64,000 nt of DNA from Oceanobacillus sp. HTM 045 (lineage in GTDB: Bacteria > Pseudomonadota > Alphaproteobacteria > Rhodobacterales > Rhodobacteraceae): assembly GCA_009733745.1 (NCBI GenBank), contig WNWL01000004.1, forward strand, positions 312,001 through 376,000, written 5' to 3'. Under the pieces are notes generated by a model. That model worked only from the letters and a program-made list of their open reading frames with translations. It did no database searches and was not told the DNA's origin. Shown in pieces: positions 34,993 through 44,707 of the stretch. The first letter of the stretch is position 1. The number at the start of each line of letters is the position of its first letter. A program made the translations under genes and the position numbers.

Positions 34993-35586
34993 ATGCCGCT
35001 CAGGAACACGCGCGAGAGCTGGGGCCTCGTGGCCCGGCTGCTCCACTGGCTGATCGCGCTCCTGATCCTCGCCCTCGTCGCGATCGGGCTCTACGCCGCG
35101 AACGGCTTCACCGACAGTTTCGACGACCTGATGGCGCGGAAGGACCTGACCCAGTTCCACAAGAGCCTCGGCTTCACCGCCTTCGTGCTGGTGGCGCTGC
35201 GGCTTGTCTGGCGGGCGGTCAACCCGACGCCCGCGCCGCCGCCGCAATCCGACGCGCTGGAGCGGGCGATCGCGCGGGCGGGGCATGTCGGGCTCTACGC
35301 CCTGATGATCGCCGTGCCGGTATTCGGCTGGCTGATGGCCTCGTCCTCGCCGCTGAACGACGCCGACGCCTACCCGCAGACCATCCCCAACGAGGTATTC
35401 GGTCTCTTCCACATGCCCGACCCCTACCCAGTGGGCGACCGGGAGGTTTCGGAGTTCTGGGGCTGGATGCATTTCTGGGCCGCGATGGCCCTGATAGCAG
35501 TCGTCGCCGGCCACGCGCTGGCCGCGCTCTGGCACCACTTCGTGCGCGGCGACAACGTGCTGATGCGGATGATCCGCGGCCGCTGA
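34993..35586 (+). CDS. Cytochrome b561-type membrane protein
   Basis: A 197-residue di-heme b-type cytochrome with four membrane helices (about 14-36, 50-70, 92-115 and 146-168). Candidate heme ligands are His18 (ARLLHWLIA), His53 (QFHKSLG), a His at AGHVGLYALM and one in VVAGHALAALWHHF. Electron transfer between quinone and a periplasmic or small-molecule partner. Co-directional with yceI; the 34914-34992 spacer has GGGCCA-type direct repeats. Confidence 0.92.
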   Translation: MPLRNTRESWGLVARLLHWLIALLILALVAIGLYAANGFTDSFDDLMARKDLTQFHKSLGFTAFVLVALRLVWRAVNPTPAPPPQSDALERAIARAGHVGLYALMIAVPVFGWLMASSSPLNDADAYPQTIPNEVFGLFHMPDPYPVGDREVSEFWGWMHFWAAMALIAVVAGHALAALWHHFVRGDNVLMRMIRGR

Positions 35587-35644
35587 GTTTCCGGCGGGCG
35601 GGAAAGTGCGGAGGGCCTTCGTGTGCCCCCTTCGGCTACATCTG

Positions 35645-35822
35645 AAGCTCAGCGGGTAGGGACACGTCCGGCCCTGGTCGGGCGTAGCGCCACACAGGGT
35701 CTGCTTGGTTTATCCCCGCACCCCCTCCCGTCCCCAGATCCCCTTGCAGCGGAAGAGAACGCCCGGCCCCGGGGAGGGCCGGACGTGGCCCGGGCTGGTC
35801 GCCCGGGCTGTGGCCGATGCTT
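35645..35822 (-). repeat. Structured intergenic repeat, copy K (inverted)
   Basis: Full-length copy in the opposite orientation, in the convergent spacer between the cytochrome gene (plus) and tlpA (minus), which is otherwise empty (35587-35901). On its own strand: perfect S1 (GCCCGGGC, loop GACCA), S2 CGTCCGGCCC/GGGCCGGGCG, CGCTGCAAGGGG, GGATAAACCAAGCAG. GGCCACGTCCGGCCCT near the left pairs with AGGGCCGGACGT at the right end. Confidence 0.88.
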
Positions 35823-35901
35823 CGCTTTGAAGGAAACCTTTGTGCGGAGGGGCAGGCCCGGTCCCGGGGAGTACCGGAAGCCGCAAACACCCCGCCAGCC
35901 C

Positions 35902-36501
35902 TCACCCCTCCGGGAAGAACCGCGCCAGCAGCGCGTCGATCACCGCCTGCGCCTCGGGGCCGTCCCAGACCGCGTCGCCGGTGATGCGGGCGATCTCGTA
36001 GCCCTCCGGGTCGAGGATCAGCGTTACCGGCAGGCCGAGGATGCCCGCCTGCCGCCCGACCTCGCCGCGCTGGTCCTGGAACTTGGTCAGGTGCTCCGCG
36101 CCGAGATCGTCGAGGAAATCCTCGATCCGGTCCATCCGGTCGCGCTGGTGCGCCACGGTGATCACCGCGACCCGCTCGTCGCCGGCGTAGAGCCCGGCCA
36201 GTTCGTCGAAGCCCGGCATCTCCTTGCGGCAGGGCGGGCACCAGGTGGCCCAGAAGTTCACCACCACGACCTGGCCCTCGTAGTCGCCGAAGTCGCGGGC
36301 GTTGCCGTCGGGCGTGTAGAAGCTGCCGTCCATCGGCTTGCGCGCCTCCGGGTGGACCACGAGCTTCTCCATCGTGCCCGCCCGCGCGGCCTCGAGCGCG
36401 GCGCGGCCCTCGGCGTCGAGACCGGCACCGAAGGCCGTGTTTGCGCCGCCAAGGGCAAGGCCGTATAGCAGGGCGGCAACAAGGGTCTTGCGGGTCGGCA
36501 T
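35902..36501 (-). CDS. TlpA-family thiol:disulfide oxidoreductase
   Basis: A 199-residue thioredoxin-like protein: signal peptide (about 1-26), then the thioredoxin domain with [20 protein letters not shown] (WCPPC active site), [13 protein letters not shown] with the cis-Pro. TlpA proteins reduce disulfides in the periplasm, mostly in cytochrome c maturation and CuA insertion. It diverges from argH by 34 bases, an arrangement I recall in Rhodobacterales. Confidence 0.94.
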   Translation of the reverse strand: MPTRKTLVAALLYGLALGGANTAFGAGLDAEGRAALEAARAGTMEKLVVHPEARKPMDGSFYTPDGNARDFGDYEGQVVVVNFWATWCPPCRKEMPGFDELAGLYAGDERVAVITVAHQRDRMDRIEDFLDDLGAEHLTKFQDQRGEVGRQAGILGLPVTLILDPEGYEIARITGDAVWDGPEAQAVIDALLARFFPEG

Positions 36502-36535
36502 CCGGGGGACCTCCGTGAGGGACGACGTGGTGAAC

Positions 36536-37954
36536 ATGGCCGAAAATAGCGATTCCGCCGGCGGGGGCCACCCACGGGCGAACACGATGTGGGGAGGGCG
36601 TTTCGCCGCGGGCCCCGACGCGATCATGGCGGAGATCAACGCCTCGATCGGCTTCGACCAACGCATGGCGGCGGAGGACATCGAGGGCTCCCGCGCCCAT
36701 GCCGGGATGCTTGCCGCGCAGGGCATCATCTCCGGCGAGGACCAGCAGGCGATCGACGCCGGGCTCGTGCAGGTGCTGGGCGAGATCGAGCGGGGCGAAT
36801 TCTCCTTCTCGACCGCGCTGGAAGACATCCACATGAACGTCGAGGCCCGACTGCGCGAGATCGCCGGCGACGCCGGGGCGCGGCTCCATACCGGGCGCTC
36901 GCGCAACGACCAGGTGGCGACCGACCTGCGCCTCTGGGTCCGCGCGCGGCTCGACGAGATCGACGCGGGTCTGGCGTCGCTGATGCGCGCCTTCGTGGCG
37001 CAGGCGGAGCAGGGGGCCGACATCGTCATGCCCGGCTTCACCCACCTGCAGGCGGCGCAGCCGGTCACCTGGGGCCACCACATGCTCGCCTATGTCGAGA
37101 TGCTGGGCCGCGACCGGGGCCGCTTCGCCGACTGCCGGGCGCGGATGAACGAATGCCCGCTCGGCGCTGCGGCGCTGGCCGGCACCTCCTTCCCGCTCGA
37201 CCGGCACATGACCGCGGCGAAGCTCGGCTTCGACCGGCCGATGGCCAACTCGCTCGACGCCGTCTCGGCGCGGGACTACGCGCTGGAATTCCTCTCCGCC
37301 TGCTCGATCTGCGCCATGCACCTGAGCCGCTTCTCGGAGGAACTGGTGATCTGGGCCTCGGCCCAGTTCCGCTTCGCGCGGCTCTCCGACCGGTTCTCCA
37401 CCGGCTCCTCGATCATGCCGCAGAAGCGCAACCCGGACGCCGCCGAGCTGATCCGCGCCAAGATCGGCCGGATCATCGGCGCCTTCGTCGCGCTGACCAC
37501 CGTGCTCAAGGGGCTGCCGCTCGCCTACTGCAAGGACATGCAGGAGGACAAGGAGCCGGTCTTCGACGCCGCCGACACGATGGCGCTGGCCGTCGCCGCG
37601 ATGGAAGGCATGGTCCGCGACCTCGCCCCCAACGCGGAAGTGCTGAAGGCCGCCGCCGGTGCGGGCTTCTCCACCGCGACCGACCTCGCCGACTGGCTGG
37701 TGCGGGTGCTGGGGATGCCGTTCCGCGACGCCCACCACGTCACCGGCGCGCTGGTGGCGGAGGCGGAGCGGCGCGGCTGCGACCTCGCCGACCTGCCGCT
37801 CGACGCCATGCAGGCGGTCGAGGAGCGCATCACGGAGGATGTCTACACCGTCCTCACGGTCGAGGCCTCGGTCGCCAGCCGCACCACCTTCGGCGGCACC
37901 GCGCCCGACAACGTGCGCGCCCAGGCGGCGCGCTGGCGGGAGACGCTCGGATGA
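36536..37954 (+). CDS. argH: Argininosuccinate lyase
   Basis: Cleaves argininosuccinate into arginine and fumarate, the last step of arginine synthesis. 472 residues. Key motifs: TMWGGRF (17-23), [39 protein letters not shown], and the signature [12 protein letters not shown] with the mobile catalytic Ser. The ATG at 36536 fits the usual N-terminal length. The 3' end carries a 16-bp direct duplication (37939-37954 and 37956-37971) running into lptM. Confidence 0.98.
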   Translation: MAENSDSAGGGHPRANTMWGGRFAAGPDAIMAEINASIGFDQRMAAEDIEGSRAHAGMLAAQGIISGEDQQAIDAGLVQVLGEIERGEFSFSTALEDIHMNVEARLREIAGDAGARLHTGRSRNDQVATDLRLWVRARLDEIDAGLASLMRAFVAQAEQGADIVMPGFTHLQAAQPVTWGHHMLAYVEMLGRDRGRFADCRARMNECPLGAAALAGTSFPLDRHMTAAKLGFDRPMANSLDAVSARDYALEFLSACSICAMHLSRFSEELVIWASAQFRFARLSDRFSTGSSIMPQKRNPDAAELIRAKIGRIIGAFVALTTVLKGLPLAYCKDMQEDKEPVFDAADTMALAVAAMEGMVRDLAPNAEVLKAAAGAGFSTATDLADWLVRVLGMPFRDAHHVTGALVAEAERRGCDLADLPLDAMQAVEERITEDVYTVLTVEASVASRTTFGGTAPDNVRAQAARWRETLG

Positions 37955-37967
37955 CGGAGACGCTCGG

Positions 37968-38153
37968 ATGATGAAGCTGGCCCTCCTCCTCGCCGCGGCG
38001 CTGGCGCTCACCGCCTGCGGCCGCAAGGGCGACCCGGTGCCGCCGGGAACCCCCGCCGATGCGCCTGCCTCAACACCTGCCGCGGCACCTGCCGAAACCC
38101 CGGCAGAATCCCCGGAGGAAGACCCGGCAGCGGGACCCGCGCCGACCGGATGA
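37968..38153 (+). CDS. lptM: LptM-like lipoprotein
   Basis: A 61-residue lipoprotein: signal peptide with lipobox LTAC (Cys17), then GRKGDPVPPG, the short LptM/YifL signature, and a Pro/Ala/Glu tail. In E. coli LptM helps LptD mature in the outer membrane. The position between argH and lysA is the same as seen widely (lptM/yifL beside lysA-dapF). It overlaps the DUF2834 gene by four bases. Confidence 0.85.
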   Translation: MMKLALLLAAALALTACGRKGDPVPPGTPADAPASTPAAAPAETPAESPEEDPAAGPAPTG

Positions 38154-38467
38154 CCACGGCGCGCGTCATCTACCTCATCTTCCTTGTGCTCGGCGTGATC
38201 ATGCCGATGCCGCACTACTATGTCTGGTTCGACCGCAACCCGGGCGGCGTGCTCTCCTTCCTCGACGCGGCGTCGGTCAACCACGCCTCGGCGGGAATGG
38301 CGACCTCGCTGTTCGTGGCGGGCGGCGTCACGGTGGTCTGGATCCTGTCGGAATGCGCCGCCCGGCGCGACCGGCTGGGCTGGATCGCCGCGCCGATCAC
38401 CTGCCTGCTCGGGCCGTCGGTCGGCCTGCCGCTCTACCTTCTTCTCCGCTCGCGACAGGTGCGCTGA
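38150..38467 (+). CDS. DUF2834 membrane protein
   Basis: A 105-residue protein with three hydrophobic helices (about 5-22, 48-66 and 77-98) and the PMPHYYVWFDRNP segment typical of DUF2834. Function unknown. It overlaps lptM (ATGA) and lysA (TGATG), so it is part of the argH-lptM-DUF2834-lysA operon. Confidence 0.75.
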   Translation: MTTARVIYLIFLVLGVIMPMPHYYVWFDRNPGGVLSFLDAASVNHASAGMATSLFVAGGVTVVWILSECAARRDRLGWIAAPITCLLGPSVGLPLYLLLRSRQVR

Positions 38468-39735
38468 TGGATCATTTCGAGTACCGCGACGGGGTGCTTC
38501 ACGCCGAGGACGTGCCGATCCCCGAGATCGCCGCGGAGGTGGGCACGCCCTTCTACGTCTATTCCACCGCCACGCTGGAGCGGCACTACCGCGTCTTCGA
38601 CGAGGCGCTGGCGGGGATGGATCACCTGATCTGCTACGCCATGAAGGCCAATTCCAACCTCGCCGTGGTGGCGACGATGGCCCGGCTCGGGGCCGGGGCC
38701 GACGTGGTCTCCGGCGGCGAACTGGCCCGCGCGCTTAAGGCGGGCGTGCCGCCGGAAAAGATCGTCTTCTCCGGCGTCGGCAAGACCCGCGACGAGCTGC
38801 GCATGGGGCTGGAGGCCGGGATCCGCCAGTTCAACGTCGAGAGCGAGCCTGAACTGGAGGCGCTCGACGAGGTGGCCCGCGCGATGGGCGTGACCGCCGC
38901 CGTCGCCATCCGGGTCAACCCGGACGTGGACGCGAAGACCCACCCCAAGATCGCCACCGGCATGTCGGAGAACAAGTTCGGCATCCCGATCGCCCGCGCC
39001 TCCGAGATCTACGCCCGCGCCCGCGCCATGGCGGGGATCGAGGTGAAGGGGATCGACGTCCATATCGGCTCCCAGCTCACCGACCTCGCGCCCTACGAGG
39101 CCGCGTTCCGCAAGGTGGCCGACCTCACCCGCCAGCTCCGCGCCGAGGGGCACGAGATCACCCGGCTCGACCTCGGTGGCGGGCTCGGCATCCCCTACCG
39201 GCGCTCCAACGCCGCGCCGCCGCTGCCGTTCGACTACGGCGCCGCGGTCAGGCGGACGCTGGGCGACCTCGGCTGCGAGATCGAGATCGAGCCCGGCCGG
39301 CTGATCGCCGGCAATGCCGGGCTGCTGGTCTCCTCCGTCATCTACCGCAAGCAGGGCGACGGGCGGGAGTTCCTGATCCTCGACGCGGCGATGAACGACC
39401 TGATTCGCCCCGCCATGTACGACGCCTGGCACGACATCGTGCCGGTGCGCGAGCCGGGCCCGGACGATCCCGTCGCCCCGGTCGACGTGGTCGGCCCGGT
39501 CTGCGAGAGCGGCGACACCTTCACCCGCGCCCGCGCCCTGCCGCACATGGATGCGGGAGACCTGCTGGCGTTCCGCTCCGCGGGCGCGTACGGTGCGGTC
39601 ATGTCTTCCGAATACAACTCGCGCCCGCTCGTGCCCGAGGTGCTGGTCAACGGATCGTCAGTTGCGGTCATCCGAAAAAGGCCCACATTGGAAGAGATGC
39701 TCGGGCGTGACGCGATTCCCGAATGGTTGAGCTGA
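38467..39735 (+). CDS. lysA: Diaminopimelate decarboxylase
   Basis: Makes lysine from meso-diaminopimelate using PLP. 422 residues. PLP-binding Lys60 in ICYAMKANSN; HIGSQLTD, GGGLGIPY, EPGRLIAGNAG, and VVGPVCESGDTF, with the catalytic Cys, are all present. Dimeric fold-type III enzyme in the cytoplasm. Start codon overlaps the DUF2834 stop. Followed on the same strand by the DUF4175 gene 40 bases later. Confidence 0.98.
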   Translation: MDHFEYRDGVLHAEDVPIPEIAAEVGTPFYVYSTATLERHYRVFDEALAGMDHLICYAMKANSNLAVVATMARLGAGADVVSGGELARALKAGVPPEKIVFSGVGKTRDELRMGLEAGIRQFNVESEPELEALDEVARAMGVTAAVAIRVNPDVDAKTHPKIATGMSENKFGIPIARASEIYARARAMAGIEVKGIDVHIGSQLTDLAPYEAAFRKVADLTRQLRAEGHEITRLDLGGGLGIPYRRSNAAPPLPFDYGAAVRRTLGDLGCEIEIEPGRLIAGNAGLLVSSVIYRKQGDGREFLILDAAMNDLIRPAMYDAWHDIVPVREPGPDDPVAPVDVVGPVCESGDTFTRARALPHMDAGDLLAFRSAGAYGAVMSSEYNSRPLVPEVLVNGSSVAVIRKRPTLEEMLGRDAIPEWLS

Positions 39736-39775
39736 CCGTCTCGGCCATGGGGGACCGCCAACCGGAAAGAGGCCC

Positions 39776-42400
39776 ATGACGCAGACCAGGCAGCGCCGAT
39801 CCGTGTTCGACCCCTCGAAGCCCATTCTCGGGCGCAGGGTCCGGCGCCGGATCAGCCTGTCGCGCTGGAGCCTCTGGGCCGAGCGCATCGCGCGGGCGTT
39901 CTGGCCGCTGGCCGCACTTGTCGGCATCTTCATGGCGCTGGCGCTGATCGGCATCTTCCCGCTGCTCGGGCCGGAACTGCACCAGGCCGCGGTCTGGGGT
40001 TCCGCCGCCGCCGCGCTCGGGCTGGCGGGCTGGGGCGTCTGGCGCCTGCGCCGCCCCTCCGAGCGCGAGGCGATGCGCCGGCTCGACACCAGCGTCCCGG
40101 CCCAGCCGCTCGCCGCGCTGACCGACCGCCTCGCCACCGACACCGACGACCCGGTCGCGACCGCGCTCTGGGCCTCGCACCGCCTCCGTGCCCAGAAGGC
40201 GGCGGAGCGGCTGCGCGTCGCGCCCCCCGACCTCCGCCTCGCCAGCCACGACCGCTGGGCGCTGCGTCTGCTCGCCGTGGTGCTGCTGGCGGGCGGCGTG
40301 ATCGGCGCCGGGCCCGACTGGCGCGCGACATTCTTCAGTGCCTTCCAGCCCGCGCCTGCCGGGGCGACCACCGCCGCGGTGCCCGCGCGCGAGCCCTCGG
40401 TCGAGGCCTGGGCCGCGCCGCCGGTCTATACCGGCATGGACACCGTCTACCTGACCGAGCTTGCCGGCAGCGCCGCGCCGGTCGAACTGCCCGCCGGGAC
40501 CGACCTGACCTTCCGCGTCTCCGATGCGAAGGGCGTGATCGCGGTCGCGGGCGAGGCGTTCCAGCCCGCGGGCGAGGTCAACACGCTGGCCGCCGGCCTC
40601 GCCGAGATCCGCGGCACGCTGGCCGGCTCCGGCGAGATCGAGGTCACCGCCGACGGTGCCACGCTCGCGACCTGGAAGGTCGAGATGCTGGGTGACGCGG
40701 CCCCGACCATCTCGCTGGTGGACATGCCGATGGGCACCGCCTCCGGCGCGCTGGAACTGGCCTTCGAGGCGCATGACGACTGGGGCGTCACCGCCGCGTG
40801 GGCCGAGATCGACGCGCCAGGCATCGACGGGGGCGAGCCCGGCTCGCCGCTGGTCGAGCCGCTGGAATTTCCCCTGCCGCTGCCGCTGACCGGCACCAGC
40901 AAGGACGTGGCCGAGACCGCCGTGCGCGATTTCACCTCCCATCCCTGGGCGGGCGGCGAGGTGCTGATCACGCTGCACGCCGAGGACGGCGCGGGCCAGG
41001 CCGGCGCCTCCGGCACCATGACCATCACCCTGCCGGGGCGGAGCTTCCGCCACCCGGTCGCCCGCGCGCTGGTCGAACAGCGCCGCATCCTCGCGCTGCG
41101 CCCCGACCGGGCCGATTACGTTCTCGACGCAGTGCAGGCCGCGACCCGCCGCCCCGAGGCATGGCTCGACGAGGAGACGCAGACCGGCGCCTACCTCGCC
41201 ATCCGCATCGCCGTGCGCCGCCTCGCCGCCGCCATCGTCGAGGAGCGGGTGATCGAGGACGGGGCGGATGTGCTCGAATTGCTCTGGCAGGCCGCGCTGG
41301 AGCTGGAGGACGGCGACCTCGCCGCGGCACTCCAGCGGATGCGCGACGCCGAGCAGGCGCTGCGCGACGCGCTTGAGCGCGGCGCCTCGGAGGAGGAGAT
41401 CCAGGCGCTGATGGACGAGCTGCGCCAGGCGATGAACGAGTATCTCGAGGAGATGATGCGCCAGGCGCTGGAGAACGGGATGGACCCGTCCGACCCGAAC
41501 CAGCAGCCCGGCGACCAGCAGATGCTGTCGCAGCAGGACCTTCAGGACATGCTCCAGCAGCTCGAGGAGGCGATGCGCAACGGCGACCGCGAGACCGCCG
41601 AGCAGCTGCTCTCCGAGTTGCAGCGCATGATGGAGAACCTCCAGGCCGCGCGCCCGCAGGGTGGCGGCGAGGGGCAGGAGACGCTCGAGGCGCTGCAGGG
41701 CATGATCCAGCGCCAGCGCGACCTCGCCGACCGCACCTTCGACGAGTTGCGCCAGCAGCGCCGCGAGGGCCAGATGGGCGGTCAGGGCCAGCGCGGCGAG
41801 CGCACCCCCGGCGAGGGCAACCAGCCCGGCGAGGGCGAGGGCCAGGGCGGCCCGGGCCAGGAAGGCGGCGCCGGCAGCCCCGGCGAGCAGCCCGGCTCCG
41901 GCGGTACCGGCGACCTCGCCGCCGAGCAGGAGGCGCTGCGCCGCGCGCTGGAGGGGCTGCGCTCGCAACTTCCGCCGGGTCTTGGCGACGGCGCCGACGA
42001 GGCGCTGGGCGATGCCGGCCGGTCGATGGGCGAGGCCCGCGATTCGCTCGGGCAGGGCGACGCGGCCGAGGCGCTGCAGAACCAGATGGACGCGCTCGAC
42101 CGGCTCTCCGAATCGGTCGAGTCGCTGCAGGAAGCCCTCGCGGCGCAGGGCCAGGGCGACCCGACCAGCGGCCAGCGCCGCGGCGAGGGCCCGGGCGGCG
42201 GCGACGAGAACCGCGCCGACCCGTTCGACCGCCCGACCGGCACCTACGGCTCGATCGACGGCCGCGCCACCGAGGTGCCCGACACCTCCGCGATGGACCG
42301 CGCCCGGCAGCTCCTCGAAGAGCTCCGCCGCCGCTCCGGCGAAACCAGCCGCCCGCCGGTGGAACGCGAATATCTCGACCGGCTGCTGAACCCGTTCTGA
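39776..42400 (+). CDS. DUF4175 / TIGR02302 family membrane protein
   Basis: An 874-residue protein of the alphaproteobacterial TIGR02302 (DUF4175) family. Two N-terminal helices (about 38-62 and 71-90), another near 160-180, a large beta-rich extracytoplasmic part, and a Gln/Glu-rich helical region from about 500 (EEEIQALMDELRQAMNEYLEEMMRQALENGMDPSDPNQQ) leading to a Gly/Gln/Glu tail of short repeats (about 675-720), and a C-terminal RPPVEREYLDRLLNPF. Function unknown. The gene directly follows lysA, as in relatives. Confidence 0.92.
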   Translation: MTQTRQRRSVFDPSKPILGRRVRRRISLSRWSLWAERIARAFWPLAALVGIFMALALIGIFPLLGPELHQAAVWGSAAAALGLAGWGVWRLRRPSEREAMRRLDTSVPAQPLAALTDRLATDTDDPVATALWASHRLRAQKAAERLRVAPPDLRLASHDRWALRLLAVVLLAGGVIGAGPDWRATFFSAFQPAPAGATTAAVPAREPSVEAWAAPPVYTGMDTVYLTELAGSAAPVELPAGTDLTFRVSDAKGVIAVAGEAFQPAGEVNTLAAGLAEIRGTLAGSGEIEVTADGATLATWKVEMLGDAAPTISLVDMPMGTASGALELAFEAHDDWGVTAAWAEIDAPGIDGGEPGSPLVEPLEFPLPLPLTGTSKDVAETAVRDFTSHPWAGGEVLITLHAEDGAGQAGASGTMTITLPGRSFRHPVARALVEQRRILALRPDRADYVLDAVQAATRRPEAWLDEETQTGAYLAIRIAVRRLAAAIVEERVIEDGADVLELLWQAALELEDGDLAAALQRMRDAEQALRDALERGASEEEIQALMDELRQAMNEYLEEMMRQALENGMDPSDPNQQPGDQQMLSQQDLQDMLQQLEEAMRNGDRETAEQLLSELQRMMENLQAARPQGGGEGQETLEALQGMIQRQRDLADRTFDELRQQRREGQMGGQGQRGERTPGEGNQPGEGEGQGGPGQEGGAGSPGEQPGSGGTGDLAAEQEALRRALEGLRSQLPPGLGDGADEALGDAGRSMGEARDSLGQGDAAEALQNQMDALDRLSESVESLQEALAAQGQGDPTSGQRRGEGPGGGDENRADPFDRPTGTYGSIDGRATEVPDTSAMDRARQLLEELRRRSGETSRPPVEREYLDRLLNPF

Positions 42401-42439
42401 GCGGCGCGCCAGCCGGACGGGCTGGGGTTCTTGTTCAGC

Positions 42440-42618
42440 GCAGCATCAGCCACGGCCCGGGCGACCAGCCCGGGACACGCCCGGCCCTCCCCGGGGCCGG
42501 GCGTTCTCTGCCGCTGCAAGGGGACCGGAGGGTGGGAGGGGTTGCCGGGATAAATCAAGCAATCCCTAGCGCGCACCACGCCCGACCAGGGCCGGTCGTG
42601 TCCCTCCGCGCGTAGCTT
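42440..42618 (+). repeat. Structured intergenic repeat, copy L
   Basis: One of the most regular copies, 40 bases after the DUF4175 stop. Perfect S1 (GCCCGGGC, loop GACCA) and perfect 10-bp S2 (CGCCCGGCCC/GGGCCGGGCG, six-base loop). GCCGCTGCAAGGGG, GGGAGGGGTTGCCGGGATAA core with GATAAATC instead of GATAAACC, right hairpin CACGCCCG/CGGTCGTG. Preceded by CGCAGCATCAGCCACG. Confidence 0.88.
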
Positions 42619-42691
42619 TAACTGTGGGGGACGTTCGCTGACAACGCCCCGACGCCTCCCCAGCCACCCGAACTAAGGTTCGTTCAACGCT

Positions 42692-42857
42692 CAGCATCAG
42701 CCACAGCCCGGGCCACGACCGGCCCTCCCCAAGGCCGGGCGTTCTGCAACGCTGCAAAGAGATCAGAGGGCGGGAGGGGTTGCCGCCATAAACCAAGCAC
42801 CCCCGATACAGCACCACGCCCGACCAGGGCCGGACGTGGCCCTCCGCGCGTAGCTTC
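42692..42857 (+). repeat. Structured intergenic repeat, copy M
   Basis: Tandem with L, about 252 bases on, completing the gene-free stretch 42401-42905. S1 is collapsed to one arm exactly as in copy D (CACAGCCCGGGCC), an independent or shared deletion between arms. S2 CGACCGGCCC/AAGGCCGGGCG, CAACGCTGCAAAG, core CATAAACCAAGCA, right end GGGCCGGACGTGGCCCTCCGCG. Confidence 0.86.
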
Positions 42858-42905
42858 GGCCGGGGGATCGCCACGGCATCCCTGCCGCGGCCCCCCGGAA
42901 AAACC

Positions 42906-43853
42906 TCAGCCCGCGCCGCCCTCGCCTTCGACCTTGCCGGCGACGTCCTGCCAGATGTCGGAGACGAAGGCCGAGATGCCCTCGCTCCAGCCGTTCAGGG
43001 TGCTGGCATACTGCTCCAGGTAGGGCGCCGTGGCGGGGAACCGCGCGCCGATCTCGGCGCGGTAGGCGTAGAGCACCGTCAGCAGCCCGCCGAACACCAG
43101 CAGGAAGACCAGCGTCGTCAGCTTGCCGCTGCGCTTCCGGCGGCGCTCGTTGCGGGTGCGCTTGCGCTCCTTGCGCTCCTGGTTGCGGATCGCCTTGCGC
43201 CGGTCATAGGGCTTGGTCGGCGGCTTCTGGCGGCCGCCGCGCACATCGGTGTCGCCGCCCGCGGCGGGGCCTTGCGGCGGCGGCGGCGCGCCATAGGGCT
43301 GCGGATCGGGATTGGCCAGCCCGCGGGTCTGCGACGGCAGCGGCGGCAGTCCGCCAGCACCGCCGCCCGGCCCGCCCGGCGGGGCAGGCGCCCACTGGCC
43401 GCTGCCGAGCCCGCCGGCTGCGCCCTGCTGCGGCGACGGCGCGCCCCATTGCGGCTGCGCGGCATACCCGCCCTGCTGGCCGTATCCCTGCTGCGGCGCG
43501 GGGGCGCCGTAACCCGGGGCCGGCTGGCCCTGCGGCGCGCCCGAGGCGGGGCCGTCGCCCTGCGACTGCACGTAGTCGAGGATCTGGCGCAGCTCCTCGA
43601 TCGGGCGCTCGCCTGCTGTCTGCGCCGTGGCCGGGGCCGCGCCCTGCGGCGGTGGAACCGGCGCCGGCTGGGGCTGCGGCTGGGGTTGTGGCTGCGGTTG
43701 CGGCCTCGGTGCCGCCGCCGCGCCGACGGACCCGTCCGGCATCGCCTTCCACTTGTGACCGCACTTTTCGCACCGCACCGTACGCCCGGCCGTGCCGAGC
43801 GCCTCGGCGGCGACATCGTACTGGGTCCCGCAACTCGGACAGCTGATCAACAT
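42906..43853 (-). CDS. Zinc-ribbon membrane protein (MJ0042-type finger)
   Basis: A 315-residue protein. N-terminal zinc ribbon MLISCPSCGTQYDVAAEALGTAGRTVRCEKCGHKW (C-x2-C, C-x2-C), a long Pro/Gln/Gly linker (PQPQPQ repeats at about 48-62; QQGYGQQGGY later), a very basic stretch (KPYDRRKAIRNQERKERKRTRNERRRKRSGK), then one membrane helix (about 249-268) and a short C-terminal extracytoplasmic part. The family is known in alphaproteobacteria with unknown function. It is divergent from ftsE. Confidence 0.85.
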   Translation of the reverse strand: MLISCPSCGTQYDVAAEALGTAGRTVRCEKCGHKWKAMPDGSVGAAAAPRPQPQPQPQPQPQPAPVPPPQGAAPATAQTAGERPIEELRQILDYVQSQGDGPASGAPQGQPAPGYGAPAPQQGYGQQGGYAAQPQWGAPSPQQGAAGGLGSGQWAPAPPGGPGGGAGGLPPLPSQTRGLANPDPQPYGAPPPPQGPAAGGDTDVRGGRQKPPTKPYDRRKAIRNQERKERKRTRNERRRKRSGKLTTLVFLLVFGGLLTVLYAYRAEIGARFPATAPYLEQYASTLNGWSEGISAFVSDIWQDVAGKVEGEGGAG

Positions 43854-44029
43854 CGCCCCTGCCTCCTCGCCCCTTGCAGGCCTTTTTCCGTCTCCTCTAT
43901 AGCGTGTCAATCCGGGCAGGCAAAGTGAAGCGACTTGTTGAGTGTGGCGCTTTCGGCGCTGTAGGATATCGGCAATTCAGGGCCGCTGCGAGTTCCGGCC
44001 GCGGCAGAGACCCAGGGACGGTGAGGCGG

Positions 44030-44707
44030 GTGGTCGAACTCGAGGAAGCGTGCTTCAGCTACGACGGGCGGCCAGTGCTGCGGGACCTCTCCGTCACGCT
44101 GGAACCGGGCTCGTTCCATTTCCTGACCGGCCCGTCCGGCGCGGGCAAGACCACCTTCCTGAAACTGCTCTACCTGGAACACCTGCCCGACAGCGGCAGC
44201 TTCACCCTGTTCGGCGACAACCCGGTCGAGGCGACCCGGCGCGAGATCACCCTCCTGCGCCGCCGCATCGGCGTCGTCTTCCAGGATTTCCGCCTGCTGG
44301 AGCACATGACCGTGGCCGAGAACATCGCCCTGCCGCTGCGCGTGGCCGGGCGCGACCCGCAGGGCTACGCCAACGACGTGGCCGAGCTGGTGCGCTGGGT
44401 CGGCCTCGGCCAGCACATGGACGCGCTGCCCCGCCAGCTTTCCGCCGGCGAGAAGCAGCGCACCGCCATCGCCCGGGCGGTGATCAACTCGCCCGACCTG
44501 ATCCTCGCCGACGAGCCCACCGGCAACGTGGACCCGGACATGGGCGGGCGCATCCTGCGCCTGCTGATCGAGCTCAACGGCCTCGGCAAGACCGTGGTGG
44601 TCGCGACCCACGATCTCAGCCTGATCCGCGCCGCCCGCGGCACGGTCGGCGCGCGCATCCTGCGGCTGGCAGGGGGCACGATCACCCAGGGGGCGGGCGA
44701 GCTGTGA
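44030..44707 (+). CDS. ftsE: Cell-division ATP-binding protein FtsE
   Basis: ABC ATPase that, with FtsX, drives septal peptidoglycan hydrolysis control at the division site. 225 residues from the GTG at 44030, chosen because the sequence VVELEEACFSY aligns with the usual M-I-E-L start; GTG 44021 is possible. Walker A GPSGAGKT, Q-loop VFQDFRLL, signature LSAGEKQR, Walker B LILADEPTGN and H-loop ATHD are intact. Overlaps ftsX by GTGA. Confidence 0.95.
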   Translation: MVELEEACFSYDGRPVLRDLSVTLEPGSFHFLTGPSGAGKTTFLKLLYLEHLPDSGSFTLFGDNPVEATRREITLLRRRIGVVFQDFRLLEHMTVAENIALPLRVAGRDPQGYANDVAELVRWVGLGQHMDALPRQLSAGEKQRTAIARAVINSPDLILADEPTGNVDPDMGGRILRLLIELNGLGKTVVVATHDLSLIRAARGTVGARILRLAGGTITQGAGEL

